From assembly GCF_011762155.1 (NCBI RefSeq), contig NZ_JAASQL010000002.1, forward strand, positions 248,001 to 312,000: a stretch of 64,000 bases of DNA, given 5' to 3'. The notes under the pieces are model-generated. The model ran no database searches. It saw only the letters and a program-made list of their open reading frames with translations, and had not been told where the DNA came from. How positions within the stretch are numbered: the stretch's first letter is position 1; each line of letters starts with the position of its first letter. Origin of the DNA: Wenyingzhuangia heitensis. Lineage in GTDB: Bacteria > Bacteroidota > Bacteroidia > Flavobacteriales > Flavobacteriaceae. This document shows positions 36,923 to 45,312 of the stretch, in pieces. A program made the translations under genes and the position numbers.

Positions 36923-37489
36923 TTAAGGCAATATTTTTAAAGAGTTAAAAATTTCTAAAATCTCAGAGCTATTGTGTGATAAGTTTTTACTCCCGTTTAT
37001 TTGTGCAGAAAGCAAATAATAATAGTCCTTATTAGACATGTAACATTGTATTGTATAAGTTGCGGAATCTGTGTTTTTTTGAAAACTATAAATTGCATAA
37101 GCGGGGTTTTGGTTAAAAGTAATAAGACCCTGATTGATAATAAAAGACCTAGGTTTTGCTAATGTTTGCTTACTTATTTTATTTTTAAATGCTTCTTCAA
37201 TAATAATTTTTCCTTTAAAACGAGTAATGTCAATAATAAAAGAAGATGAAAAACTTCTAGTGGTGTCTGCTGCATAAATTCTAGATTGATAATCATCAAA
37301 ATACAATTCTCTTTTCCAGTTTTCTCCAATTGTAATTTCAAAACTATTTTTTACATCTCTAATAGTTTTAGAATGGTTAAAATTTGTAGAAGTATTACAT
37401 TCAATGACATCATAAATAGTAGGTTCTTTTTTGCAAGAAAACAAAAGGATTGTACAGCTTAGGTAAATAAAGTAATGAAGTTTTTTCAT
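36923..37489 (-). CDS. Lipoprotein of unknown function
   Basis: Protein of 188 residues with a clear lipoprotein signal (lipobox LFSCKK, Cys19). The remainder alternates beta-strand-like segments such as NSFEITIGENWKRELYFDDYQSRIYAADT and SATYTIQCYMSNKDYYYLLSAQIN, a layout seen in PsbP/MOG1-like lipoproteins, but I do not recognise the family. It is divergent from the patatin gene (66 bases between starts) and precedes pepT on the same strand by about 85 bases. Confidence 0.7.
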   Translation of the reverse strand: MKKLHYFIYLSCTILLFSCKKEPTIYDVIECNTSTNFNHSKTIRDVKNSFEITIGENWKRELYFDDYQSRIYAADTTRSFSSSFIIDITRFKGKIIIEEAFKNKISKQTLAKPRSFIINQGLITFNQNPAYAIYSFQKNTDSATYTIQCYMSNKDYYYLLSAQINGSKNLSHNSSEILEIFNSLKILP

Positions 37490-37555
37490 TCTGTTTTGTA
37501 ACTATTAAATATGTATATTTAGTTGACTAAAATAAGTCTAAAATTTTAAATAGTT

Positions 37556-38473
37556 ATGCGTGCATTGGTGATTTCTGGGGGAGGTAGCAAAGGAGCATTT
37601 GCAGGAGGAGTGGCAGAGTACTTAATTACCAAATTAAAAAAAGAATACGATATTTTAGTAGGAACGTCTACTGGTAGCTTGTTAATTTCTCATTTGGCTT
37701 TGGGGAGAATAGAAATGTTAAAGGATTTGTATACCAACGTAAATCAGTCAACCATTTTTAGTGTAAATCCTTTTGTTATTAAAGGAAGGAGAGGAGCAAA
37801 AACAGTTTCTATCAATCATTTTAAGGTTTTGTGGAATTTAATAAGAAAGCAAAAAACATTTGGTGAAAGTAAAAATCTTAGAAAACTATTGCACAATACA
37901 ATTGATGAAGAGTTTTTTGCAGATTTAAAAGCAACTCATAAAGATATTGTAGTTACCGTTTCTAATTTAACACTAGGAAAAGTAGAGTACAAGTCTATTA
38001 AAGATTTTGACAGAAAACAGTTTTGTGATTGGATTTGGGCATCTTGTAACTATGTTCCGTTTATGAGTTTGTATGAAAAAGATAATTTTCAATATGCAGA
38101 TGGAGGTTTTGGAGCTTTGGTTCCTATTAAAGAAGCCATCAACCGTGGAGCCACAGAAATTGATGTGATTATTTTAGATACCGAAACCAAGTTGATTGCC
38201 AATATTCCCGCAAAAAATCCATTCTCCTTAATTTCTGATGTGTTAGATTTTACTCTAGAACAAGTTAGGAATCACAATGTTTCTATTGGTAAATTGGCAT
38301 CACATTACGGAGACGTACAATTAAATTTATATTATACTCCCACAATTTTAACCACCAATTCTTTAGTTTTTGACAAAGAACTAATGACAGAATGGTGGAT
38401 AGAGGGATATTCTTATGCAAAAAACAAGCATAAGAATATTAATATGAGCGAACTAAAATTTGCTGATAAATAA
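37556..38473 (+). CDS. Patatin-like phospholipase
   Basis: Cytoplasmic serine lipid acyl hydrolase of 305 residues. The oxyanion loop is GGGSKGAFAGG (8-18), the nucleophile Ser38 lies in GTSTG and the catalytic Asp182 in ADGGFG, giving the complete Ser-Asp dyad. The C-terminal region has no membrane segment or signal peptide. The substrate is not predictable from sequence. The start ATG at 37556 is fixed by the conserved MRALVISGGG. It ends 5 bases before the convergent lactonase gene with no visible terminator. Confidence 0.9.
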   Translation: MRALVISGGGSKGAFAGGVAEYLITKLKKEYDILVGTSTGSLLISHLALGRIEMLKDLYTNVNQSTIFSVNPFVIKGRRGAKTVSINHFKVLWNLIRKQKTFGESKNLRKLLHNTIDEEFFADLKATHKDIVVTVSNLTLGKVEYKSIKDFDRKQFCDWIWASCNYVPFMSLYEKDNFQYADGGFGALVPIKEAINRGATEIDVIILDTETKLIANIPAKNPFSLISDVLDFTLEQVRNHNVSIGKLASHYGDVQLNLYYTPTILTTNSLVFDKELMTEWWIEGYSYAKNKHKNINMSELKFADK

Positions 38474-38477
38474 TAAT

Positions 38478-39599
38478 TTAAAACAAAATACAAGTAGCCC
38501 TAGGAGCTTCAATTTCATCTACAAAAGTAAGTTTACCTGTGGTAGTGTTTCTTTTAAAAGAACAAATATTGTTTGTATCTCTATTAGCAACTACTAAAAA
38601 TTGATTGTCTGTACTTAACGAAAAATTTCTAGGGTGTTTACCGTTTACAGAAACTCTTTCTACAAAATTTAAGGTTCCGTTTTTTGTTACGTTAAAAACA
38701 GTAATGCTATCATGACCTCTATTGCTCATGTATAAAAACTTACCGTCTTTGGTAATTTCTATATGTGCAGCTGTATTATTTTCTTTAAAATTTGAAGGTA
38801 ATGTAGTTACTGTTTCTACAATACTATAAGTATTTTTCTTGGTGTTTTTTTGAACCACCGTAACGGTTGCATTCAGCTCATTAACCACATAAAAAATAGG
38901 AAGTGTAGGGTGGAAAGTTAATAACCTAGGTCCACTTTCACTAGGCATTTGTAATTCGCTAAAAGCGTTAGAAACAAACGTATCACTTTGGGTATCAATA
39001 CTAGAAAACAAGATTTTATTTGCTCCTAAATCAATAGCGATGATGTTGTTAGAGTTGGGTTCAAAGTAGCAAGAATGTGCAAAAGATTTCTTTTGTCTTT
39101 TGTGTTTACTAGGAATGTTATAGTTGTGTTGTTCAGTATCTAGAATATCACTTAATTTTCCACTGCTGTCTATTTTATGCAAATTGATAGATCCATCAGC
39201 ATAATTTGCATTTAACAGATATCCATTTTTGGTAGAAACATAACAGGGAGATTTTCCTGTTTTTGATGTATTGATTTCCTTTAATAGGTTCTCTTCAATT
39301 TTAAAACTAGACAAGCCTATATCTCCACCAGAGTTTGTACTAATTAAATACTTTTGATCTTTTGTTATCGTCAAATATGAAGGATTGTCTGTTTTAGCAA
39401 CCAATTTTATAGCACTCATTTTACCATTTTCATCAATAGTTGATTGATAGATTCCTTCACTTGTAGAAAAATCATTATTAGTAACAGTTCCTATATAGAA
39501 CGATGTGTTTTTTAATGGTGTGTTAGACATTGATTTAGTTGTTTTACAAGAGACGATAATAAGCGAAAGGATTAGAATTTTTAGTATGTTTTTGTGCAT
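38478..39599 (-). CDS. Lactonase-family seven-bladed beta-propeller lipoprotein
   Basis: Protein of 373 residues; lipoprotein signal ends at Cys18 (LIIVSCKT). The body repeats the blade pattern PSYLTITKDQKYLISTN, PRLLTFHPTLPIFYVVNE, AHIEITKDGKFLYMSNRGHDSITVF and RNFSLSTDNQFLVVANRDTNNICSF, which identifies the 6-phosphogluconolactonase/muconate cycloisomerase (YbhE) family. The lipid anchor puts it outside the cytoplasm, so a role in the pentose phosphate pathway is unlikely; an exported sugar-lactone hydrolase is a reasonable guess. Single gene. Confidence 0.85.
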   Translation of the reverse strand: MHKNILKILILSLIIVSCKTTKSMSNTPLKNTSFYIGTVTNNDFSTSEGIYQSTIDENGKMSAIKLVAKTDNPSYLTITKDQKYLISTNSGGDIGLSSFKIEENLLKEINTSKTGKSPCYVSTKNGYLLNANYADGSINLHKIDSSGKLSDILDTEQHNYNIPSKHKRQKKSFAHSCYFEPNSNNIIAIDLGANKILFSSIDTQSDTFVSNAFSELQMPSESGPRLLTFHPTLPIFYVVNELNATVTVVQKNTKKNTYSIVETVTTLPSNFKENNTAAHIEITKDGKFLYMSNRGHDSITVFNVTKNGTLNFVERVSVNGKHPRNFSLSTDNQFLVVANRDTNNICSFKRNTTTGKLTFVDEIEAPRATCILF

Positions 39600-39642
39600 T
39601 CTATTTTTTTTGATGAAGATATAATTTTTTTAACACAAAATT

Positions 39643-39663
39643 AAACGCAACATAGTTGCGTTT
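39643..39663. promoter_or_regulatory. Palindromic operator on the metal-uptake promoter (Fur/Zur-type candidate)
   Basis: AAACGCAA (39643-39650) and TTGCGTTT (39656-39663) are perfect inverted arms separated by CATAG. The right arm contains the -33 TTG (39656-39658) of the promoter, so a bound dimer would block RNA polymerase. The operon it controls encodes a Fur-family regulator as its third gene. Confidence 0.7.
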
Positions 39664-39685
39664 GTTTGAATGTTTTATATATTTG
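39656..39685 (+). promoter_or_regulatory. Bacteroidota-type promoter of the metal-uptake operon
   Basis: TTG at 39656-39658, a 19-base spacer, then TATATTTG at 39678-39685 match the Bacteroidota consensus TTG-N19-TAnnTTTG exactly. Transcription should start a few bases after 39685, giving a leader of about 25 bases before the ATG at 39717. Confidence 0.8.
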
Positions 39686-39716
39686 CATCAAACATAAAAT
39701 AAAAATCAAGACTAAA

Positions 39717-40337
39717 ATGAAATTTAAAGCAATTATAGCCGCGTTAGTAATAGCAAGTAGTATTGTTTCTTGTGAAAAAGATGATCCAGTAATACCTAAT
39801 GAACCAGAATTAATAGCGAATGTAACTTTAACTTTAACACCTGAAGCAGGAGGAGAAGATGTTGTTTTTCATTGGCATGATGAAAATGGAGACGGAGTAG
39901 TTGATGATAGTGAAAAAACAGAAGGAAGTTTAGATTCTAACACGGTATACACTACAGTGATTTCTCTAAATGGAGAGGACGAAGACCATCACGAAGAAGA
40001 GGAAGAGGAGCATGAAGAAGAAGGTGAAGAGCATGATCATGAACATGGAGATGATATTGATGCTGAAGTTAAAGAAGAAGGGACAGAGCACCAATTTTTC
40101 TATACACACCAAATTGATGGATTAACAGTTTTATATACCGATAAGGATGAAAATGGAAAACCAATTGGTCTTGAAACTACTTTTACAACAGGAGAATCTT
40201 ATACTGGAGGAGCTGTTAAAATTGTTTTACGTCATGAGCCAAACAAATTTGCAGAAGGTGTTGCTAATGGTGATGTTACCAATGCAGGTGGTGAAAATGA
40301 TGTGGATATCACTTTTGATTTAGGATTAAACAGATAA
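39717..40337 (+). CDS. His/Glu-rich lipoprotein, probable metal-binding
   Basis: Lipoprotein of 206 residues from ATG 39717; an earlier in-frame codon at 39666 lies upstream of the -7 element and cannot be used. The lipobox is SIVSCE (Cys19). Residues 87-112 are a stretch of Glu, His and Asp (DEDHHEEEEEEHEEEGEEHD and following), with further His at 52, 54, 125 and 131. Such segments bind zinc, nickel or copper weakly but with high capacity. The domain around it (FHWHDENGDG, LDSNTVYTTVISLNG, FFYTHQIDGL, AVKIVLRHEPNKF) is beta-rich; I know related lipoproteins only as neighbours of TonB receptors. It is the first gene of a three-gene operon with a receptor and a Fur-type regulator. Confidence 0.85.
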   Translation: MKFKAIIAALVIASSIVSCEKDDPVIPNEPELIANVTLTLTPEAGGEDVVFHWHDENGDGVVDDSEKTEGSLDSNTVYTTVISLNGEDEDHHEEEEEEHEEEGEEHDHEHGDDIDAEVKEEGTEHQFFYTHQIDGLTVLYTDKDENGKPIGLETTFTTGESYTGGAVKIVLRHEPNKFAEGVANGDVTNAGGENDVDITFDLGLNR

Positions 40338-40348
40338 GAAAATAGACA

Positions 40349-42685
40349 TTGAAATTTAGATATTATTTAACAATAGCTATACTGTTTGTTCAGTATAGCT
40401 TTTTTGCACAAAATTGTAGTTATACTATTTCTGGAATTATAAAAAACACCTCTAACAAAACCCCAATTGTTGGAGCTTCTGTATTTATAAAAGAAACGGG
40501 TAAAGGAGCAATTAGCAATCAGGATGGGTATTACGAAATCAAAAATATTTGTAAGGGTAATTATCATATAATTGTCCGTCATATGGGCTGCGAAGACAAA
40601 GAAAAGTCTATTGCTTTATCTAACCATTTAACGGTAGATGTAGAAATGCCACATTTGGTTAATATGTTGGATGGTATTCATTTACTAAACAAACATCCAA
40701 AAAAATCAACTCAAAGTACACAGGTAGTTAAACTTAAAAATATACAGAAAAACACCAATAAAAATTTAGCCAATCAACTAGAAAACTTAACAGGTGTAAG
40801 TACAGTTAAAAACGGAAATAGTATTGCAAAGCCTGTAGTGCATGGTCTTTATGGTAGTAGAGTTATGTTGTTAAATAATGGAGTGGTACAAAGTGGTCAG
40901 CAATGGGGGAATGACCATGCTCCAGAAATTGATCCATTAATGGCAGGAACTATAAAAGTGACCAAAGGTGTAGGTGCCTTGGAATATCAAGGAAGTAGTT
41001 TAGGAGCGGTTATAAATGTAATTCCAAAAGAGATTCAAGAAGATCCTCATTTACATGGAGGTTTGCTTTATTTTACGGAAACAAATGGGAATGGGCATAA
41101 TGTGAATTTAAGTTTAGAACAAAATAATAAACAAATAGCTTGGAGAGTTACTGGAACTTTAAAAAAATATGGAGATAGAAAAACGTCTGATTATTATTTA
41201 AACAATACAGGATATACTGAAGCAAATTTAGCGGTTCAATTAGAAAAAAACATGTCTGATTCTTGGATGTCTAAAGTATATGCAAGTACATTTAATACTA
41301 CATTGGGAGTCTTAAGAGGTGCTCATGTTACACTTAGTACAGATTCAGAAAATGGAGAGCTCTCAGAATATGCTCAATCGGTTTTGCATGCAGATGAACC
41401 TCAATATACAGAGACTGATTTTTCTTATGATATTGATGCTCCTAAGCAAAAAGTATATCATCATTTATTGAAATGGGAAAATGAGGTATTGATAACGGAT
41501 GATGAAAAATATACATTTAATTATGCAGGTCAAATAGATAAAAGAGAAGAGTATGATGTACGAAGATCTGGAAGATCTGACACTCCTGCATTGGGCTTGT
41601 TACAGCAGACTCATTTTTTAGAAGCTACACATCAAAAAAAGTATCAAAATCAATTAGAAGTTAAAAAGGGAATTCAATATACATTTACCGATAATACCAA
41701 TGATCCTGAAACGGGAATTTTACCTTTAATTCCAGATTATTTATCACATCAAATAGGTGGTTTTGCGTTATTTGATTTGGATTTAGATAAATGGAAGTTT
41801 GAGTTTGGAGGACGTTACAATTTTACTTATCAAAATGTTGCTTATATCAATAGAAATGTAAATAGAGATGTTGAAAAATATGATAATTATTTTCACAATT
41901 ACAGTTTGGCTACAGGAGTAGATTATCATGCAACTCATAATTTATTTTGGTCTTTTAATTTAGGTCTTACTTCTAGAAACCCAGACATAAATGAATTGTA
42001 TTCTTATGGATTGCATCAAGGAGTTAGTGGTTTTGAAGTAGGAAATCCTGATTTTAAAAAAGAAACAGGTGTAAAAGCTACGTTAGGATTAGAAGGAAAT
42101 ATAGATTTTAAATGGTTTTTTGAAAGTTTAGTGTATGCACAGTATATAGATAATTATATTTATTTACAGTCAGAAAATGAATTTACAACAACCATTAGAG
42201 GAACGTTTCCTGTTTTTGAATATCAGCAAGATAATGCTAGAATTTTAGGTTTTGATTTTGGAACAAATTATCTTTTTACGGATAATTTTAAGGTAGGAGC
42301 TAAGTATAGTTTTATAAGAGGAGATAATTTATCAGAATCTACACCATTAGTATATATGCCTGCTAACAATGGATTGTTAAATGCAGAATTTAAAGGTTTT
42401 AAACAAGGGTTTTTTAGAAATTCGGTTCTAGAAATACAGTACAAATATGTATTTAAACAAAATCATTTGTTAGAAAATCAAGATATTTTACCTCCACCAA
42501 ATGCTTATCAGCTGGTGAATGTTAATTTTACAAGTGAGTTTTACGTGTCAAAAACAAAAGTAAACTCTTACATTAAGTTAGACAATGCTTTTAACGTTAA
42601 GTACCGAGATTATTTAAATAGATTAAGATATTTTTCTGACGATTTAGGAAGAAGTATTGTACTGGGAATAAAAGTAAATTTTTAA
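40349..42685 (+). CDS. TonB-dependent receptor, probable metal receptor, TTG start
   Basis: Outer-membrane transporter of 778 residues. Signal peptide MKFRYYLTIAILFVQYSFFAQ is read from TTG at 40349: a stop (TAG, 40343-40345) lies just upstream and no ATG precedes the signal, so TTG is the start. CarboxypepD-reg-like domain at about 25-105, plug at about 125-235 (NLANQLENLTGVSTVKNG, GSRVMLLNNGVVQSGQQWG, LEYQGSSLGAVINVIP) and barrel ending in IVLGIKVNF. It lies 11 bases after the His-rich lipoprotein and 4 before the Fur-family gene. Zinc is the favoured substrate by analogy with ZnuD-like receptors under Zur, though iron or copper is not excluded. Confidence 0.9.
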   Translation: MKFRYYLTIAILFVQYSFFAQNCSYTISGIIKNTSNKTPIVGASVFIKETGKGAISNQDGYYEIKNICKGNYHIIVRHMGCEDKEKSIALSNHLTVDVEMPHLVNMLDGIHLLNKHPKKSTQSTQVVKLKNIQKNTNKNLANQLENLTGVSTVKNGNSIAKPVVHGLYGSRVMLLNNGVVQSGQQWGNDHAPEIDPLMAGTIKVTKGVGALEYQGSSLGAVINVIPKEIQEDPHLHGGLLYFTETNGNGHNVNLSLEQNNKQIAWRVTGTLKKYGDRKTSDYYLNNTGYTEANLAVQLEKNMSDSWMSKVYASTFNTTLGVLRGAHVTLSTDSENGELSEYAQSVLHADEPQYTETDFSYDIDAPKQKVYHHLLKWENEVLITDDEKYTFNYAGQIDKREEYDVRRSGRSDTPALGLLQQTHFLEATHQKKYQNQLEVKKGIQYTFTDNTNDPETGILPLIPDYLSHQIGGFALFDLDLDKWKFEFGGRYNFTYQNVAYINRNVNRDVEKYDNYFHNYSLATGVDYHATHNLFWSFNLGLTSRNPDINELYSYGLHQGVSGFEVGNPDFKKETGVKATLGLEGNIDFKWFFESLVYAQYIDNYIYLQSENEFTTTIRGTFPVFEYQQDNARILGFDFGTNYLFTDNFKVGAKYSFIRGDNLSESTPLVYMPANNGLLNAEFKGFKQGFFRNSVLEIQYKYVFKQNHLLENQDILPPPNAYQLVNVNFTSEFYVSKTKVNSYIKLDNAFNVKYRDYLNRLRYFSDDLGRSIVLGIKVNF

Positions 42686-42689
42686 AGAG

Positions 42690-43106
42690 ATGGATTTAGA
42701 AATAAAATTTACAGATTTATTAAGAGATAGAAACTTAAAAGCAACTCCTAAAAGGTTAGAGTTGCTTACGGTTATTGCGAATTACAATTCGGCCATACCG
42801 TATAGTGAGTTGCAAAAAAAGTTAAAACATTTTGATAGAGTTACTCTGTATAGAACGTTAAATGCTTTGTTAGATAGTGGTATTATTCACAAAGCTTCTG
42901 TTAGTACAGATGATACTTATTATGCCATGTGTAAAGAGTATTGTACCACAGAATGTCATAACCATAAACACGTACATTTTAAATGTGTAGAATGTTTAGA
43001 GGTTTCTTGTGTAGATACTACAAACACAATTCAAATTCAAATCCCCAATGTTAAAATTCAACAAGTAGATATTGAGGTGAGTGGTGTTTGTGAAAAATGC
43101 ATTTAA
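42690..43106 (+). CDS. Fur-family metal-responsive repressor (Zur-like candidate)
   Basis: Dimeric repressor of 138 residues. The winged helix at 1-80 includes ATPKRLELLTVIANYNSAIPYSEL and FDRVTLYRTLNALLDSGII. The metal domain has ECHNHKHVHFKC followed by structural CVEC (Cys-x2-Cys) and a C-terminal CEKC. The His-rich hinge HNHKHVHF is the usual place of the sensing metal. Extra cysteines (Cys91, Cys95 and Cys99 region: CKEYCTTEC) are unusual and could form another site. As the last gene of the operon it probably represses its own promoter through the palindrome at 39643-39663. Zur, Fur and PerR cannot be separated by eye. Confidence 0.88.
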   Translation: MDLEIKFTDLLRDRNLKATPKRLELLTVIANYNSAIPYSELQKKLKHFDRVTLYRTLNALLDSGIIHKASVSTDDTYYAMCKEYCTTECHNHKHVHFKCVECLEVSCVDTTNTIQIQIPNVKIQQVDIEVSGVCEKCI

Positions 43107-43274
43107 TGTATTTTACTAACCTTAGTTTTTTGTTAGGATTTGTTTCTTTGTTGTCCACAGAGCCACCCCGAAAATTCCTGACAACAAAATTTGGCTGACT
43201 TAGTGTATATAGACCAAACTTTGAGAAAGAACTAAACCCGAATTAAAGATAAGCAGGAGTTGTGTAGTGTTTTT
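43107..43274. other. Non-coding gap with a 9-bp inverted repeat
   Basis: Between the Fur-family gene and the next minus-strand gene. TTTGTTGTC (43147-43155) and GACAACAAA (43180-43188) are exact inverted arms around a 24-base, visibly GC-richer loop (CACAGAGCCACCCC...). No open frame, tRNA or T-run terminator is apparent. It may be a remnant of a larger element or a small structured RNA; nothing in the window decides. Confidence 0.4.
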
Positions 43275-43790
43275 TTAGCGAGGCTTTATTCCTCCATTAG
43301 TAGATAATAACCATTCTATTTTAGAGGGAAAGGAAGGGCTTCCTCCATTTCTCCAGCCAGTATTGTTTTGATTATCTCCATAGTAGTAACCATCGGTATG
43401 TTTCTTGGGAATTATTCCTGAATATTTATTTGTTTTATTATTTTTCCAGTATCCATTATACCATGTGGTTCTTCCATCTCTATTACCCCAATATGCTTTT
43501 GAACTTTTAGGTCTTGGCATGGTGTATTTCCATCCTTGTATTTTTAACTCAATAGCGGTTACAAGTGTTTTTTTATTAACACTTATTCCTTGTCTTAAAA
43601 GTTTTGGAATTATATTATCTTTTATTGTAGAAAAATCAAAATTATATTCTATTCCTTTTTGATATTCCCAAGTATAGTCCGAGTGTAGAATTATTTTTTT
43701 TCCATTGGAAAGTGTTTCTATTTGATCTTGTGCATATATTTGAAATGCAGAAGTAAATAAAAAAGTAAGTGTAAAAATGAATTTATTCAT
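43275..43790 (-). CDS. Secreted protein of unknown function
   Basis: Protein of 171 residues with signal peptide MNKFIFTLTFLFTSAFQIYAQ. The segment ETLSNGKKIILHSDYTWEYQ is a motif common in flavobacterial exported proteins (DUF3157-like: a gene-product-independent strand ending in Trp). The C-terminal half is rich in Trp, Tyr, Gly and Asn (RTTWYNGYWKNNKTNKYSG, GYYYGDNQNNTGWRNGG), suggesting a surface or binding role. I do not recognise a family. It is on the same strand as, and 26 bases after, the NlpE/META lipoprotein. Confidence 0.7.
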   Translation of the reverse strand: MNKFIFTLTFLFTSAFQIYAQDQIETLSNGKKIILHSDYTWEYQKGIEYNFDFSTIKDNIIPKLLRQGISVNKKTLVTAIELKIQGWKYTMPRPKSSKAYWGNRDGRTTWYNGYWKNNKTNKYSGIIPKKHTDGYYYGDNQNNTGWRNGGSPSFPSKIEWLLSTNGGIKPR

Positions 43791-43816
43791 TGATTTTTTT
43801 TAAAAATGTTACCTAA

Positions 43817-44584
43817 CTATTTTACGCGTACAAATTTTGCCAACGGTGCCATTTTGGCTTTGTGTAAAGACAAGGTATCGTTGTGAATTGTGTAGTTGTC
43901 AATTTTTTCAATTACTCCTAAAAAAGCAGTTTCATAAGGATTGTTAAAACAGTGTTTTTTAGTGCTTATTGTTTTAGAAAAGGAGAGTCTGTTTCCAAAT
44001 TTAAGATCATAATTTCCAGAAATACTATTGCATCCCGTAAAACCAGAAACACGGTTGTTGTTGCTATCTAAAGTTAGGTTTGGAATGTTTTTTTGAGCGG
44101 CTTTTATTGGTTTTCCAACAAGCTCTATCAAATACCATTTAACTTCTGTAAGCTTTGTATCTGTCGCAATTTTTTGCAATACATATTTGGTTGCCAAAGC
44201 CCCGTCAATGGATTCTTTTTGTTTGTTTAGCTGAATTAAAGTGTTTTTACCTACCATATAACTTACATTTTCTATGTTAATGGTATTTTCTAAATCATTC
44301 CAAGTAAATTGATCTTTGGTAATAGTTTTATTAGTGTCTTTACCTAAATACTCAACTTGCTTGGTATAAGTTAAATCTTTCTTAATGGTAATTTTTGTTT
44401 TAATTCCGCTGCAATCTGCACAAGGAATAGTTCCTACATATGTTCCTGCCCAGTCTAAGTTTTTTTTACTACTATCTTTGTTTAAAATAGAAGCTTCTAA
44501 ATGATGAGGGTTTTCTTTGTTAGATGTTTTACATCCTATAAATAGTAAAGAAAAAAGAGTGATTTTTAATAAGGTTGATTTCAT
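43817..44584 (-). CDS. NlpE-META two-domain lipoprotein
   Basis: Lipoprotein of 255 residues with Cys18 (LLFIGCKT). Residues 44-138 match the N-terminal NlpE domain: WAGTYVGTIPCADCSGI with the redox-type Cys55-x2-Cys58, then ITIKKDLTYTKQVEYLG. Residues 143-255 match the META/HslJ domain: KWYLIELVGKPI, SGFTGCNSISGNYDLKFGNRLSF and the FLGVIEKIDNYTIHNDTLSL end. This fusion is common in Bacteroidota and is thought to act in envelope or copper stress sensing and in resistance; the exact role here is inferred. It may be transcribed with the secreted protein after it. Confidence 0.88.
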   Translation of the reverse strand: MKSTLLKITLFSLLFIGCKTSNKENPHHLEASILNKDSSKKNLDWAGTYVGTIPCADCSGIKTKITIKKDLTYTKQVEYLGKDTNKTITKDQFTWNDLENTINIENVSYMVGKNTLIQLNKQKESIDGALATKYVLQKIATDTKLTEVKWYLIELVGKPIKAAQKNIPNLTLDSNNNRVSGFTGCNSISGNYDLKFGNRLSFSKTISTKKHCFNNPYETAFLGVIEKIDNYTIHNDTLSLHKAKMAPLAKFVRVK

Positions 44585-44618
44585 AAATATTGTTTAAAAG
44601 TCAAGTATAAAGATAAAA

Positions 44619-44648
44619 AAAACACCTTTTATAAGTAAAAGGTGTTTT
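44619..44648 (-). terminator. Terminator of the FKBP isomerase gene
   Basis: AAAACACCTTTT (44619-44630) and AAAAGGTGTTTT (44637-44648) form a 12-base perfect stem with loop ATAAGT. On the minus strand it is followed by a long T run (complement of 44618-44615). Confidence 0.85.
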
Positions 44649-44670
44649 GTGTTTTATGAAAAAGTAAAAC

Positions 44671-45099
44671 TTAGTTTACTTCAACTAATTCAATATCAAA
44701 ATTTAAATCTTGACCCGCTAATGGGTGATTTGCATCTAATACAACTTCTTCTTCTTCAAGACCAACAATTACTAACATTTGTGTTTGACCATCTTCACGA
44801 CTAGCTTCTAATTGCATTCCTACCTGAGGTTCTAACTCAGCCGGTAATTGTGTTTTAGGTAATTTAAACACAGCATCTTCGTTTCTTGCTCCATAAGCTT
44901 CTTCTGCAACAATGGTAACCTGTTTGTTGTCTCCAACAGACATTCCGTTTACTGCTTGATCAAAACCTTGAATCATTTGTCCAGCACCTACTGTAAATTC
45001 TAAAGGTTCTCTTTCTCTAGAGCTATCAAATACCTGATCGTTATTTAATTTACCTGTGTAATGTACTTTTACTGTGCTTCCTTCTTTTGCTTGAGACAT
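44671..45099 (-). CDS. FKBP-type peptidyl-prolyl isomerase, SlyD-like
   Basis: Cytoplasmic proline isomerase and chaperone of 142 residues. FKBP core at both ends (VKVHYTGKLNNDQVFDSS, LEFTVGAGQMIQGFDQAVNGM, then DLNFDIELVEVN) with an insert-in-flap domain at about 70-122 (EEAYGARNEDAVFKLPKTQLP ... GLEEEEVVLDANHPLAG), the layout of SlyD. The His-rich metal-binding tail of Escherichia coli SlyD is absent, so nickel handling is not implied. Single gene with its own terminator. Confidence 0.93.
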   Translation of the reverse strand: MSQAKEGSTVKVHYTGKLNNDQVFDSSREREPLEFTVGAGQMIQGFDQAVNGMSVGDNKQVTIVAEEAYGARNEDAVFKLPKTQLPAELEPQVGMQLEASREDGQTQMLVIVGLEEEEVVLDANHPLAGQDLNFDIELVEVN

Positions 45100-45312
45100 A
45101 TCTCTGTTTTATAATTTAAAGCCCAAATTTATAGATTTAAATATGGCTCATAGAATGATTTTAAAAAAATATTAAAGGCTTTTTATCTAAATAATAGTTT
45201 TTGAATACCATTTTGTTCGCTATTGTTTTTTGAATTAAAACCATATGTAACACTCTTAAGTATACTAATTGGCTAGCTTGAAAATTATAAACTAACCAAA
45301 CGGCTAAACATA

